NCBI RefSeq assembly: GCF_022810305.1 | Contig: NZ_JALGQH010000023.1 | Location: forward strand, 37,459 to 101,458 | Direction of reading: 5' to 3' | DNA: 64,000 nt | Source: Rhodococcus sp. ARC_M6 | GTDB lineage: Bacteria; Actinomycetota; Actinomycetes; Mycobacteriales; Mycobacteriaceae | Shown: piece after piece, positions 49,848 to 59,309 of the stretch | Numbering within the stretch: the first letter of the stretch is position 1 | Layout: every line of letters begins with the position of its first letter | The notes under the pieces: model-generated | Seen by the model: only the letters and a program-made list of their open reading frames with translations | Database searches by the model: none | What the model was told of the DNA's origin: nothing | Program-made: the position numbers and the translations under genes

Positions 49848-50405
49848 ATGACTGACGATAAACGTCCGGCGTCCTGGTGGACCGCGCTCACCTGGTTCAC
49901 AGTGCTACTTGTCGCCCTCGCCTGTGGCGTTATCGTGTGGTCCTTCATGCCGCCGGTCGTGTTCTTTCCGATCTTCGCGCTCGCAGCATCGACGCTCGCC
50001 ATCGTGGGTGTTGCGTGGTTGGTACTCAGCCTGGTTGGCTGGATCAAGTACCGGGCACTGCGTTTGAGTACCGCTGCACCGGTACTCGTGCTGATCACCC
50101 TCGCCCTCGTGATGTTGTCCGTCCCGTCACGCGTTGCGTTCGCGGTATCCAAGGACTCCCTCGCCGCAATGGCCGTAGATTGCCAGAAATCTTTGGACGC
50201 CCAGAGGATCGGCGTGTACCGGGTGGTTCAGATTTGGCCGGACAACAATGGGTGCCGCTTCCAAATCGAGGGTGGACTGCTCAATTCGATCGGCTTGGCG
50301 TACCTGCCCGACGGGGCGCCGTATCTCGGCGAGCCGCGACGTGAAGGCGACACCGGTTACGAAAAATTCGACGGCGACTGGTACCTGTTCGTCAGAGGAT
50401 TCTAG
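49848..50405 (+). CDS. Membrane protein, hypothetical
   Basis: 185 residues. Three membrane helices in the first 110 residues (WFTVLLVALACGVIVWSFMP, FPIFALAASTLAIVGVAWLV, VLVLITLALVMLSVPSRVAF) and an extracytoplasmic C-terminal domain with two Cys (DCQKSLDA and NNGCRFQI) and a YEKFDGDWYLFVRGF end. No family recognised. ATG 49848. Confidence 0.72.
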   Translation: MTDDKRPASWWTALTWFTVLLVALACGVIVWSFMPPVVFFPIFALAASTLAIVGVAWLVLSLVGWIKYRALRLSTAAPVLVLITLALVMLSVPSRVAFAVSKDSLAAMAVDCQKSLDAQRIGVYRVVQIWPDNNGCRFQIEGGLLNSIGLAYLPDGAPYLGEPRREGDTGYEKFDGDWYLFVRGF

Positions 50406-50443
50406 GGCCAAGGTGCAGACGACGCCGCAGCGCCTGTGCCAGA

Positions 50444-51844
50444 ATGGATACCGTGGCCTACCTGGTAAAACCCGGACATCGTGCACCGCCGGTCAGTGCG
50501 CCTGTGCCGGTAGACCCGTCGCTCCCTCGGGTGTGTGTCATCGGCGCGGGATCATCGGGCATCGCCGCGGCCAAGGCGCTGTATTCCGCCGGCATTCCGT
50601 TCGATTGCTTCGAAAAGGGCAGCATGATCGGCGGCAACTGGGTCTACAACAACCCCAATGGCCAGTCCGCTTGCTATGAGACGTTGGAGATCAACACCTC
50701 CTGCCCGCGCATGGCGTATTCGGATTTCGCGATGCCCGCCGATTACCCGCCCTATGCGCGGCATGAGCAGGTCCACGCCTACTTCGAGTCGTACGTCGAC
50801 CATTTCGGGTTCCGGCACACGATCACTTTCAACACCACCGTCGACGATGTCCGGCGCGAGTCCGACGGCACCTGGTCGGTGCGCACCAACGGCCCCACCG
50901 GCAAACGCGTCGAAATCTACGACGCCGTCCTCGTCGCCAACGGGCATCACTGGGACGCGCGCTGGCCCGAGCCCGCCTACCCGGGCGCATTCACCGGCAC
51001 TCAGATCCATGCCCACGACTACCGCAGCCGAGAGCAACTCGCCGACCGTGACGTGGTCGTTGTCGGTATGGGGAATTCGGCGCTCGACATCGCAGTCGAG
51101 GCATCGAAAGTTGCTCGCAGCACAACCCTTTCGGTACGGCGCAGTCAGTGGGTACTGCGCAAGATGCTCTTCGGCAGAGCAGCCGATCAGGTCGCGCTTC
51201 CCGGATGGATGCCGTGGTGGGTGACTAGTGCGAGGTTGAGGCTCGGCGCCGTCGCCTCCGGCAGCCTCACCCGTTACGGTTTTCCCCGGCCAACGCACAA
51301 GCCGGGCCAGTCGCACCCGGTGCAATCCGAGCAACTGCGCGCACGACTCGACGCCGGCGCGATAGTTCCACGCCCGGCAATCGACCGATTCAACGGCGAC
51401 ACAGTAGTTTTCACCGACGGAACCAGCACACGAGCCGACCTGATCGTGTGGGCCACCGGCTACCGGGTCAGCTTTCCGTTCCTCGACCCCGACCTGATCC
51501 GTGCCCGTGACAACGACCTTCCGCTCTGGAAGCGAACAGTGCACCCGGATCTTCCAGGCCTGTACTTCATCGGACTCCTTCAGCCCGTCGGCGCAGTAAT
51601 GCCACTAGCCGAAGCGCAATGCGCCTGGATCACGGACATCCTCACCGGCCGATACGTTCCGCCGGTAGACGCGCAGATCCGTAGGCAGATGGCACGCGAG
51701 CACAACCGCAACAAACGCCAGTTCTACACCTCGCCTCGACACACGATGGAAGTCGACTTCGACCACTACCTCTGGGATCTCTCCCGGGAGTGCAAGCAGG
51801 GTGCCCGCCGCGCCCGTGCAACACACTTATCCCCCCTCCGTTAG
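50444..51844 (+). CDS. Flavin-containing monooxygenase
   Basis: 466-residue FAD/NADPH monooxygenase oxygenating soft nucleophiles or ketones. FAD motif VCVIGAGSSGIAAAKAL (about 31-47), FMO fingerprint FTGTQIHAHDY (FxGxxxHxxxY), NADPH motif VVVVGMGNSALDIAVEAS, and ATGY near residue 345. Eukaryote-type FMO rather than Baeyer-Villiger by the fingerprint. Substrate unknown. Start 50444 is the first of the frame; MDTVAYLVK reads well. Confidence 0.93.
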   Translation: MDTVAYLVKPGHRAPPVSAPVPVDPSLPRVCVIGAGSSGIAAAKALYSAGIPFDCFEKGSMIGGNWVYNNPNGQSACYETLEINTSCPRMAYSDFAMPADYPPYARHEQVHAYFESYVDHFGFRHTITFNTTVDDVRRESDGTWSVRTNGPTGKRVEIYDAVLVANGHHWDARWPEPAYPGAFTGTQIHAHDYRSREQLADRDVVVVGMGNSALDIAVEASKVARSTTLSVRRSQWVLRKMLFGRAADQVALPGWMPWWVTSARLRLGAVASGSLTRYGFPRPTHKPGQSHPVQSEQLRARLDAGAIVPRPAIDRFNGDTVVFTDGTSTRADLIVWATGYRVSFPFLDPDLIRARDNDLPLWKRTVHPDLPGLYFIGLLQPVGAVMPLAEAQCAWITDILTGRYVPPVDAQIRRQMAREHNRNKRQFYTSPRHTMEVDFDHYLWDLSRECKQGARRARATHLSPLR

Positions 51845-51916
51845 CGACCTACGGTTGCGTACGGATTCTCTTCTGGGGCAGGCTTCTAACATCGGTCTAT
51901 TGCGGTAGGAGAAGCT

Positions 51917-53752
51917 GTGAGCCACTACAAGAGCAATGTGCGCGACATAGAATTCAACCTTTTCGAGGTCCTCGACCTGAGCAAGCTACTCGACGCGGGC
52001 GACTACGGAGATCTCGATACCGATACCGTTCGGAACATTCTTGCGGAAGTTGCAAGGCTCGCCGAAGGGCCAGTTGCGGCGTCGTACGTAGACGCCGATC
52101 GCAATCCTGTGGAATTCGACGCCGAAAACCATCGCATCATCGTGCCCGGTCCACTTCGGAAAACTGTGGCAGCTGTCAATGAGGCCGGATGGTCCCGGTT
52201 GGGACTTCCGGAAGGCGTCGGCGGCGTTCCGGCCCCCGCGCCCCTGGTCTGGGCGATCGGCGAGATGATGGTGGCCGCCAACGCGTCGGCCAGCTTCTTC
52301 AACATGGGTCCACTGATGGCCAGTGTGCTGTATAACGTGGGTACCGAACAGCAAAAGCATTGGGCCAAAACCGGGTTGGATCGCGGTTGGGCGGGCACGA
52401 TGGTGTTGACCGAACCCGATGCCGGCTCCGACGTCGGCGCCGCCCGGACCAAGGCAATGCAACAGGACGACGGAACGTGGCACATCGAAGGCGTCAAACG
52501 ATTCATCTCCGGCGGCGATGTCGGTGATACCGCCGAAAACATATTCCACCTGGTGCTGGCACGTCCGGAGGGCGCAGGTCCGGGAACGAAGGGCCTGAGC
52601 CTGTTCTATGTGCCGGCGTTCCATTTCGATCCCGAGACACTCGACCTCGGCGAACGCAACGGTGTGTACGTCACCGGCGTCGAACACAAGATGGGGATCA
52701 AATCCTCACCGACGTGCGAATTGACATTCGGTGCCACGGAGGTGCCCGCAGTCGGTTGGCTGGTCGGCGACGTACACAGCGGTATTGCCCAGATGTTCCA
52801 GGTAATCGAGAACGCCCGGATGATGGTCGGTACCAAGGCTGCCGGAACTCTGTCCACCGGCTATCTGAATGCTCTGGAGTACGCCAAGATACGTATCCAA
52901 GGCTCGGACCTCACCGAGATGGCAGACAAGACGGCGCCGCGGGTGCCGATCATCAATCACCCGGACGTCCGCCGAAGCCTCGCGATGCAAAAGGCGTACG
53001 CCGAAGGTCTGCGCGCGGTGTATCTCTATACGGCGGCTCATCAGAATGCCGACGTAGCTCAGCATGTATCCGGAGCAGACGCGGAACTGGCGCATCGAGT
53101 GAACGATCTACTGCTTCCGATCGTCAAGGGCGTCGGCTCGGAGCGAGCGTACGAGTGGCTCACCGAGAGCCTGCAGACGTTCGGCGGCTCTGGATACTTG
53201 CAGGACTACCCCATCGAGCAATACATCCGCGACGCGAAAATTGACACGTTGTACGAGGGCACGACAGCCATCCAGGCGCAGGATTTCTTTTTCCGCAAGA
53301 TCGCGCGTGACCGTGGTGTCGCGCTTGCCCATGTTGCCGGACAGATCAAGGTTTTCATCGACAGCGAAGCGGGCAACGGGCGACTCAAAGCGGAACGCGC
53401 GCTACTTCGCACGGCGCTCGACGACGTCCAAGGTATGGCCGGGATCCTCACCGGTTACCTGATGGCCTCGCAAGAGCAGGCCGGGGAACTGTACAAAGTG
53501 GGACTGGGCTCGGTGCGGTTCCTCCTTGCTGTGGGTGATCTGCTCATCGGCTGGCGACTGTTGGTGCAGGCCGAAGTAGCGATGAAGGCACTCGATAGCG
53601 GTAGTTCTACCGCAGACGGGCCCTTCTACGAGGGCAAACTCTTGGTGGCGTCGTTCTTCGCGAAGAACGTCCTACCAACACTGACGTCGACGAGAGAGAT
53701 CCTGCGCGATATCGACAACGACGTCATGGACGCGGACGTGTCAGTTTTCTGA
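51917..53752 (+). CDS. Acyl-CoA dehydrogenase with long C-terminal region (FadE5-like)
   Basis: 611 residues from GTG 51917 with GGAG upstream. Full acyl-CoA dehydrogenase: [20 protein letters not shown] and [20 protein letters not shown] for FAD/substrate, [40 protein letters not shown] and [20 protein letters not shown], where the catalytic Glu is expected at YEGT. The extra 150-residue C-terminal domain is typical of FadE5/AcdA-type enzymes. Acts in fatty-acid beta-oxidation; chain length not predictable. Confidence 0.94.
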   Translation: MSHYKSNVRDIEFNLFEVLDLSKLLDAGDYGDLDTDTVRNILAEVARLAEGPVAASYVDADRNPVEFDAENHRIIVPGPLRKTVAAVNEAGWSRLGLPEGVGGVPAPAPLVWAIGEMMVAANASASFFNMGPLMASVLYNVGTEQQKHWAKTGLDRGWAGTMVLTEPDAGSDVGAARTKAMQQDDGTWHIEGVKRFISGGDVGDTAENIFHLVLARPEGAGPGTKGLSLFYVPAFHFDPETLDLGERNGVYVTGVEHKMGIKSSPTCELTFGATEVPAVGWLVGDVHSGIAQMFQVIENARMMVGTKAAGTLSTGYLNALEYAKIRIQGSDLTEMADKTAPRVPIINHPDVRRSLAMQKAYAEGLRAVYLYTAAHQNADVAQHVSGADAELAHRVNDLLLPIVKGVGSERAYEWLTESLQTFGGSGYLQDYPIEQYIRDAKIDTLYEGTTAIQAQDFFFRKIARDRGVALAHVAGQIKVFIDSEAGNGRLKAERALLRTALDDVQGMAGILTGYLMASQEQAGELYKVGLGSVRFLLAVGDLLIGWRLLVQAEVAMKALDSGSSTADGPFYEGKLLVASFFAKNVLPTLTSTREILRDIDNDVMDADVSVF

Positions 53753-53787
53753 TCCGTGAGATGAAAACATCTGACAGGATTCCCCAT

Positions 53788-54264
53788 ATGACTACTGAGC
53801 GAATCGAAGTACAACGGATCATCCGCGCGGATCCCGCGTCGATCTTCGAAGTCCTCTGCGATCCCCAAGGACACGTTGCCATCGACGGCTCCGGAATGTT
53901 GATGGATGCGGACGGCGACACCGTGACGGCGGTCGGCGACAGCTTTGTCGTACACATGGATCGCGAGGCCCTCGGTGACATTCCGATGGGCGAGTACGAC
54001 GTGACCGTGAACATCAAAACCTTTGTGCCGGGACGTGAAATCGCCTGGACTATCCTGGGAACGATTCGACCTGCGATCGGGCACGTCTACGGCTATCGGA
54101 TCGAACCGACCGACGCCGGTTCCCTCGTGACGTCGTACTACGACTGGTCCGCCATTGACGCCAAATGGCGTGAGGCAGGGATCTTTCCAGTCATCGCCGA
54201 AACGTCGTTGAAGTCCACCCTCGGGATTCTCGCTCGAACAGTACGTCGAGGCTATCCGCACTGA
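53788..54264 (+). CDS. SRPBCC family protein
   Basis: 158 residues: IEVQRIIRADPASIFEVLCD then PQGHVAIDGSGMLMDADGDT and TYDWSA-like SYYDWSAIDAKWREAG, a START/Bet v1-like ligand-binding fold. ATG 53788 is taken (GACAGGA upstream); an earlier ATG at 53761 is in frame. Follows the acyl-CoA dehydrogenase by 35 bp and is probably cotranscribed. Confidence 0.8.
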   Translation: MTTERIEVQRIIRADPASIFEVLCDPQGHVAIDGSGMLMDADGDTVTAVGDSFVVHMDREALGDIPMGEYDVTVNIKTFVPGREIAWTILGTIRPAIGHVYGYRIEPTDAGSLVTSYYDWSAIDAKWREAGIFPVIAETSLKSTLGILARTVRRGYPH

Positions 54265-54289
54265 CCGGATCCCATTGCCGACCCCGGTG

Positions 54290-54475
54290 AGCTGCAAACC
54301 GCTTGTGATTTGTACCAGGCAAGCAATGTCTCTGGTATCGAACTGGCCGAGAAGCTCACTCAGCCTGGGGATCTCGTTCGTCTTGAAGGCCATCCTCGAC
54401 CTGCCCAATCACGACGCCGCTGGCCTGGTCCATCGCCGACAGAAGGGACGTGTCAGTTTTCTGACACTGTGGTGA
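54290..54475 (-). pseudogene. ISAs1-type transposase fragment, frameshifted
   Basis: Minus strand reads TDTSLLSAMDQASGVVIGQV in one frame and KTNEIPRLSELLGQFDTRDI in another, the adjoining blocks of ISAs1-family transposases (HLLSAMD...KTNEIP...LL..FD). Both ends and the frame are lost. Confidence 0.72.
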
Positions 54476-54494
54476 CGCCGAAAGGCGGATCACA

Positions 54495-54541
54495 GAACCG
54501 CACTCTGCCCTCCCCGGCAGAGTGCCGGTTCTTCCCTTTTT
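54495..54541 (+). terminator. Hairpin with T-run
   Basis: GAACCG-CACTCTGCC pairs with GGCAGAGTGCCGGTTC (one bulged base), followed by CTTCCCTTTTT. Could end transcription of the SRPBCC gene. Confidence 0.75.
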
Positions 54542-54593
54542 GCCGACCACCCGATCCGGCAGTCGCAAGATGGTCACCGAGACTCGGCCGAAA

Positions 54594-54633
54594 CAGTCGA
54601 AGCCTCTCACCACTAGGTGAGAGGCTTCGACTG
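54594..54633. terminator. Perfect 18-bp hairpin, likely terminator of the RCC1 gene
   Basis: 18-base arms (CAGTCGAAGCCTCTCACC and complement) with loop ACTA. Without the IS481 element it would lie about 90 bp beyond the RCC1-gene stop, so the IS separates gene and terminator. Confidence 0.8.
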
Positions 54634-54665
54634 TTCCTGTCATCTCCGGAGGTGTTTGTGAAGGG

Positions 54666-55672
54666 CTAACTGTATGAGGCGCGGACGTTGGTGACGCGGT
54701 GCCGGCGGTAAGCGGCAGGCGGTCGTCCTCCGCGTGCTGAATGCGGTCGGTGATAATTGTAGTGAACGTTCCAGATTTCCACGGCGGTGCGTCGTTGCTC
54801 CTCGCTGGTGTACTCGCGGGAGTAGAGCAGTTCTTCGGCGAGGATGCGGTTGTAGCGCTCGACTTTCCCGTTGTGTTTCGGGGTATACGGCTTGATGCGG
54901 TAGTGCCGCGCTTCTCGCAATGAAGATGTGAAATCTGATGCCCGATAACATGATCCGTTGTCGGTGATCACGCGCTCGATACGGATGATTCGGTGCGCGG
55001 CGAAGAAGATGCGGGCGTTGTTCATGAAATCGATGGCTGTTGCTGCGGTTTCGTTGTCGCGGGCCTCGGTGTACGCCAGCCTTGTGTTGCCGTCGATCGC
55101 GGATGCAGGTAGGTGTAACCGATGCGGGCCTGCTTGTTCTTCGTTTTCCGTTGCTGGGATCGTTTGGCCTTGTCGGAGCCGCGGCCGTGGGCACGCCAAC
55201 CGACGCAGTCGGGGATCTTTCCGACTTCCTTGATGTCGACATCCACCATCTGCCCTGGCCGTTTCGCGATGATGACCTGTGGTTTTCGGTTGGTTTCGCC
55301 GTTCGGGTCGATGAACCGGCGGCGGTGCAATCCCAGGTTCCGCAGGATTTTCGTGACCGTTCGACGAGCAATAACGATGCCGTCGGTGCGCAGTTCGAAC
55401 GTGATCCGTGAGGCCGACCATTTCCGGGTCCGTCGCATCGCTTCGATCTCGGCCACAAGCCCTGCCGCTGTGGCGGCCGGGTGATGGTGCGGTGCGCTGG
55501 ATCGGTCCTGTAGTCCCAGGTCACCGTACTTGCGATACCGGTTGACCCACTTGGAGGCGCATTGGCGGGAGATGCCCATTTCGGCCGCTACGTGGGCGAT
55601 CGGACGGCTCTGGCACCGCTCGATCAGGCGGCGTCTTCCTTCCACTGTCAGTGGAGCATTACGGTGTGTCAC
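54666..55672 (-). pseudogene. IS481-family transposase, frameshifted
   Basis: From GTG 55672: helix-turn-helix VAAEMGISRQCASKWVNRYR, then the DDE core PGQMVDVDIKEVGKIPDCVG. At about 55105 the frame shifts: after IGYTYLH the other frame continues SAIDGNTRLAYTEARDNETA, VITDNGSCYRA and KHNGKVERYNR (second Asp and Glu). One missing base explains it. The stop TAG (54666-54668) lies in the target duplication outside the element, so translation ends in host sequence. IS481 transposases are single-frame, so this copy is probably inactive. Confidence 0.87.
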
Positions 55673-55781
55673 AGGGCTGGTCCTTCTTGGTCGAGAACGG
55701 CTATGTCGCAATTCCCATTCTCGCGCCGAGGACCAGCCCGTCTACTTCAGTCCCGCGTCATCAACGTCCGTACCCACAACA
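54671..55781 (-). mobile_element. IS481-family insertion sequence with 6-bp target duplication
   Basis: Imperfect 29-bp terminal inverted repeats start TGT at both ends and share GGACGTTG-x-TGACGCGG (about 22 of 29 bases equal). Immediately outside lies GCTAAC on the left (54665-54670) and GCTAAC on the right (55782-55787), a clean target-site duplication. Length about 1.11 kb. It sits between the RCC1 gene and its likely terminator. Confidence 0.88.
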
Positions 55782-55797
55782 GCTAACTCAACTCATA

Positions 55798-57393
55798 TCA
55801 GCTTCCGAAACTGAAAGATGAGCTACCCAGGGAGCCGAGCGAACCGAGGGATCCGGTCGCCGGCGGATCGACCACCGGCGGCGCAGCCGCGACAACGACG
55901 GTGACAGTGAGCGTCAGGTCAGGATCGACACCGTTGGCTGCTCGGAGAACGAACGTGTACGTCCCTGCAACGGTGGGGGTTCCGGACAGAACACCGTCGG
56001 TGAAGGTCATGCCGGTGGGCAGCAGCGCCGCGTCGACCACGGTGACGGTGGGGGTGGGGTTTCCGGTGACCGTGAACTCGCGGGTCAACGGCGTTCCGGC
56101 GATACCGTTGAGGGTGACCGGTCCGGCGTCGGTGAATATCGGAGCTGCCGGTGCTGCCGCAACAGTGAGTGTGACAGTCAAGGTGGCGGGGGTTCCGACA
56201 CCGTTGTCTGCGGTGATCGTGAACGGGAACGACCCTGTAGCGGTGGGTGTTCCGGTCAAGGCACCGGTGGTGGGGTTGAGGGTGAGTCCGGCCGGGAGTT
56301 CGGTCGCGGTGAGGGTCGGGGCCGGGTTACCAGTGACCGTGAACTCTCGGGTCAACGGCGTTCCGGCGATCCCGTTGAGGGTGACCGGTCCGGCGTCGGT
56401 GAATGCGGGGGCAGTCGCCTTCTTCAACGCCACCGAATGGAAGCCGCCGGCGGCGACGGCGGTGAAGCCGCTGCCGGCGGGGGTGTTCGTGACCTGCTGG
56501 TTGCCGTTGTTTCCCCAGGAGGCGATGGTGCCGTCGGATTTCAGCGCCACCGAATGACCGCTGCCGGCGGCCACGGCGGTGAAGCCGCTACCGGCGGGGG
56601 TGTTCCTGACTTGAAAGTTGCCATCGAACCCCCAGGAGACGATCGTGCCGTCGACTGTGAGCGCCACCGAATAGAGGCGGCCGGCGGCGACCGCGGTGAA
56701 ATTGCTACCGGTGGGGGTGTCGGTGACCTGCTGCTGGCCGTCCTCTCCCCACGAGGCGATCGTGCCGTCGGCTTTGAGCGCCACCGAATGGTCGCCGCCG
56801 GCGGCGACGGCGGTGAAGCCGCTACCAGTGGGGGTGCCGGTGACCTGCTGGTTGCCGTTGTTTCCCCAGGAGGCGATGGTGCCGTCGGATTTCAGCGCCA
56901 CCGAATGGCGGGTGCCGGCGGCCACGGCGGTGAAGCCGCTACCAGTGGGGGTGTCGGTGACCTGCCCGTCGTCGTCGTATCCCCAGGAGACGATCGTGCC
57001 GTCGGTTTTCAGCGCCACCGAATAGTCGCGGCCGGCGGCGACCGCGGTGAAATTGCTACCGGTGGGGGTGTTGGTGACCTGCTGGTTGGCGTCATCTCCC
57101 CAGGAGATGATTGTGCGGTCGGCTGTGAGCGCCACCGAATGGGCGTAGCCGCCGGCGACGGCGGTGAAATCACTGCCAGCGGGGGTGTCGGTTACCTGCT
57201 GCCTGATGTTGTCTCCCCAGGAGGCGATTGTGCCGGGGGCTGGGGCCGGCGTATTGATCGGCACACCGACGGGTGCTGCGGCTGCGGTGGTCGCGGCGGC
57301 GAGCGCCAAGAATCCGGCGGCCGCGAGAGCGGCGAACCCTCGACGGTGTCCGTGTCCGTGTGGCCGGCGGTGCTGATATTCGGTTCTTGTCAT
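55798..57393 (-). CDS. Secreted RCC1-repeat protein with Ig-like domains
   Basis: 531 residues from ATG 57393. Signal peptide (GFAALAAAGFLALAAATTAA then AAP), seven tandem 39-residue RCC1-type repeats of the form SWGxxxxQQVTxTPxGSxFTAVAAGxxHSVALKxDGTI, expected to form a beta-propeller, then two putative-Ig repeats starting FTDAGPVTLNGIAGTPLTRE, and a Gly/Ser tail GSLGSLGSLGSSSFSFGS. Exported to the surface or medium; ligand unknown. Start MTRTEYQ at 57393 rather than 57426. The downstream end is touched by the IS481 insertion. Confidence 0.9.
   Translation of the reverse strand: MTRTEYQHRRPHGHGHRRGFAALAAAGFLALAAATTAAAAPVGVPINTPAPAPGTIASWGDNIRQQVTDTPAGSDFTAVAGGYAHSVALTADRTIISWGDDANQQVTNTPTGSNFTAVAAGRDYSVALKTDGTIVSWGYDDDGQVTDTPTGSGFTAVAAGTRHSVALKSDGTIASWGNNGNQQVTGTPTGSGFTAVAAGGDHSVALKADGTIASWGEDGQQQVTDTPTGSNFTAVAAGRLYSVALTVDGTIVSWGFDGNFQVRNTPAGSGFTAVAAGSGHSVALKSDGTIASWGNNGNQQVTNTPAGSGFTAVAAGGFHSVALKKATAPAFTDAGPVTLNGIAGTPLTREFTVTGNPAPTLTATELPAGLTLNPTTGALTGTPTATGSFPFTITADNGVGTPATLTVTLTVAAAPAAPIFTDAGPVTLNGIAGTPLTREFTVTGNPTPTVTVVDAALLPTGMTFTDGVLSGTPTVAGTYTFVLRAANGVDPDLTLTVTVVVAAAPPVVDPPATGSLGSLGSLGSSSFSFGS
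56420..57240 (-). repeat. 117-bp tandem repeats encoding RCC1 units
   Basis: Seven consecutive, highly similar 117-bp units within the RCC1 gene, each starting near a TCCTGGGG-type codon block for SWG. High DNA identity suggests recent expansion or gene conversion and possible copy-number variation. Confidence 0.85.
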
Positions 57394-57542
57394 GGTGTTG
57401 GCCCTTTCCGGGCGGTATCCGCACAAGGTGCGGTGCGGCTACCAGAAGCAACCACGCCGTAAAAGTACAGGGCATTCCCCCTGTTGCCGACAAATTGCTC
57501 AAGATTGCCCGCACCGACAAACGCACAACCCTCACCGATACA

Positions 57543-57585
57543 ACCCGCACTCTGCCTTCCCGGCAGGTGCGGGTGTTTGCTTTTC
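57543..57585 (+). terminator. Hairpin between RCC1 and secD fragment
   Basis: ACCCGCAC and GTGCGGGT arms with an inner GCC/GGC pair, followed by GTTTGCTTTT. Confidence 0.6.
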
Positions 57586-57612
57586 GTCCTCGGATCACTC
57601 GCGGGGAACACG

Positions 57613-58013
57613 TCAGTTCGATCGTGTAAAACGAATCGGCAACGCGCCGCTATTGAGCGTGGCAGCCAAGGTCGATGCGGTCTCTTCCGTGAATGACCCG
57701 GTTATGGACGTCGGAGAACCCGCCGGAGTCGCACCCTGGATCGTAGGTGCACTGACGATTTTCGAGTCGATGACGAACGCAGCCTGACGGCCGATGTTGA
57801 CGGAGGTGAATTGAGCCCACGTCTGACTCCCCTCCGCTGTGAAGTCCACGCCGAGTTCAAATCTCTCCTGCTGATCGTTATAGGAGGCACTCGGAGATTT
57901 CAGGCTGTTGCCGCTCAGAATGCTCGGTCCCAGAAGGTAGATACTGGTTTCGGAGCACGCCACAAGCGGCAAAGAAGGATCGTCGTTGCCTTGCAGGGGA
58001 TCAGGCGCTGAAC
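57613..58013 (-). pseudogene. secD fragment (SecDF P1 head domain)
   Basis: Minus strand encodes CSAPDPLQGNDDPSLPLVAC then SETSIYLLGPSIL, FELGVDFTAEGSQTWAQFTS, NIGRQAAFVIDSKIVSAPTI and ITGSFTEETASTLAATLNSG, the periplasmic P1 region of a mycobacterial-type SecD. Both the N-terminal membrane helix and the C-terminal six-helix domain are missing and there is no standard start. A paralogous or transferred remnant, not the housekeeping secD. Confidence 0.82.
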
Positions 58014-58107
58014 AATCGATGGTTGCGAAGCACCGTGCTCAACCCTCCTAAGATATCGGCACACACCACGCAATCGGTATCGGTCGTTCGTACAGAGTTC
58101 GTGTGCC

Positions 58108-59271
58108 TCAATCGCGAATCTCAAGCGGCAGTTCCGCGTACACGCGCCAACTACCGTCCGGGCGACGACCGGTTTCGAGAGTGCCGTGCAAGACGTGGAC
58201 CCGCTCGCGCATCCCGACCAATCCGTTGCCCGAACCTCCGATGAATGCTGATCTCGCAGAGCCGTTGTCAATCACTTCGAGCAGAACTGCGGTCTCGGTG
58301 CGTCGCACAGTTACACGCGCTTTCGGATTTGCTCCGGCGTGCCGCAATACGTTGGTGAGCGATTCCTGAACAAGTCGGTGGATGCCCAAACTGACGGACG
58401 GGCTGATGTCGTCGAGTTCTCCGGTCAACTCCAGCCGTACCTGCAACCCCGTCGCGCGCATCATGTCGACAACTTTGGCGATGCCGGCAGTTCCGTGCTG
58501 AGGCATCGCGTCGTCGCTGACTTCGGATCGCAGGAGTGAGACGGTGCGACGCAGTTCTGCGAGCGCGTCACGGCCGGTACTCGAGATGTTGCCCAATGCC
58601 TTCTTGGCCAGCGCAGGATTGGTATCAACGGCATAGGAAGCGCCGTCGGCTTGGACGATCATCACGCTCACCGCATGGGCAACTACGTCGTGGAGTTCGC
58701 GGGCGATACGCGTGCGCTCAGTTGCCACAGCTTCTTCGGCGCGTCGATCACGATCGTATTCGGCAACTTTCAGACGTGCCGCCACTTCCTCGTCGTATGC
58801 CCTTCGTGCACTGAAGAATTCAGCAGTGATCCAGGCAAGGGCAAACAGCAGTGCGGAAATGATGATCCCGAGGATCACGTCTTGTCGCACAACCAACGAG
58901 GACAATATCGTGTCCACGACGAGGAGACCGAGGTAGACGGCAGCGGTGCGCCGGTCGACGTACGCCACCAGGGTGTAGAGAGCGACACCGAGTGCCAGGA
59001 GGCCCGGATGCTCGGCTGCAGCACTGTCCGTCGTCCACATGATGAACGTGCTGGTCAAAGACATCAGGAGAATCGCGGCAGCCGACACACGCGGATACTT
59101 ACGTCGCCACACGACTGGCAGGCAGATCAGAAGTCCGAGAAAAAGCTGTGGCCAACGCTCATCGCGATCAGAACCCACGAACGAAACAATTTCAAGGATA
59201 AAGAAGAGCAGCGCCAGCCCACTGTCCGCGATCAAGGGTTTACCCCGCAGCCACAGGCTGAACCTCCTCAT
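58108..59271 (-). CDS. HisKA_3-type sensor histidine kinase (orphan)
   Basis: 387 residues. About five membrane helices (1-165), then HisKA_3 with phospho-acceptor His in TRIARELHDVVAHAVSVMIV (about 192) and a HATPase with GIHRLVQESLTNVLRHAGAN, DNGSA and GNGLVGMRERVHVLHG. Start ATG 59271. This class pairs with NarL/LuxR response regulators, nearly always in the next gene, but here downstream lies a secD scrap. The only suitable regulator, at 2575-3234, is on the same strand 55 kb away. Confidence 0.94.
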   Translation of the reverse strand: MRRFSLWLRGKPLIADSGLALLFFILEIVSFVGSDRDERWPQLFLGLLICLPVVWRRKYPRVSAAAILLMSLTSTFIMWTTDSAAAEHPGLLALGVALYTLVAYVDRRTAAVYLGLLVVDTILSSLVVRQDVILGIIISALLFALAWITAEFFSARRAYDEEVAARLKVAEYDRDRRAEEAVATERTRIARELHDVVAHAVSVMIVQADGASYAVDTNPALAKKALGNISSTGRDALAELRRTVSLLRSEVSDDAMPQHGTAGIAKVVDMMRATGLQVRLELTGELDDISPSVSLGIHRLVQESLTNVLRHAGANPKARVTVRRTETAVLLEVIDNGSARSAFIGGSGNGLVGMRERVHVLHGTLETGRRPDGSWRVYAELPLEIRD

Positions 59272-59309
59272 GCGCTCAAGACTGTCACAACTGTGAAAGA
59301 GTCACCGCC

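Noticed and set aside
56437..57462. 341-codon glycine-rich plus-strand frame
   Set aside because: Mirror image of the RCC1 repeat DNA; the repeat in the other strand explains its regular pattern.
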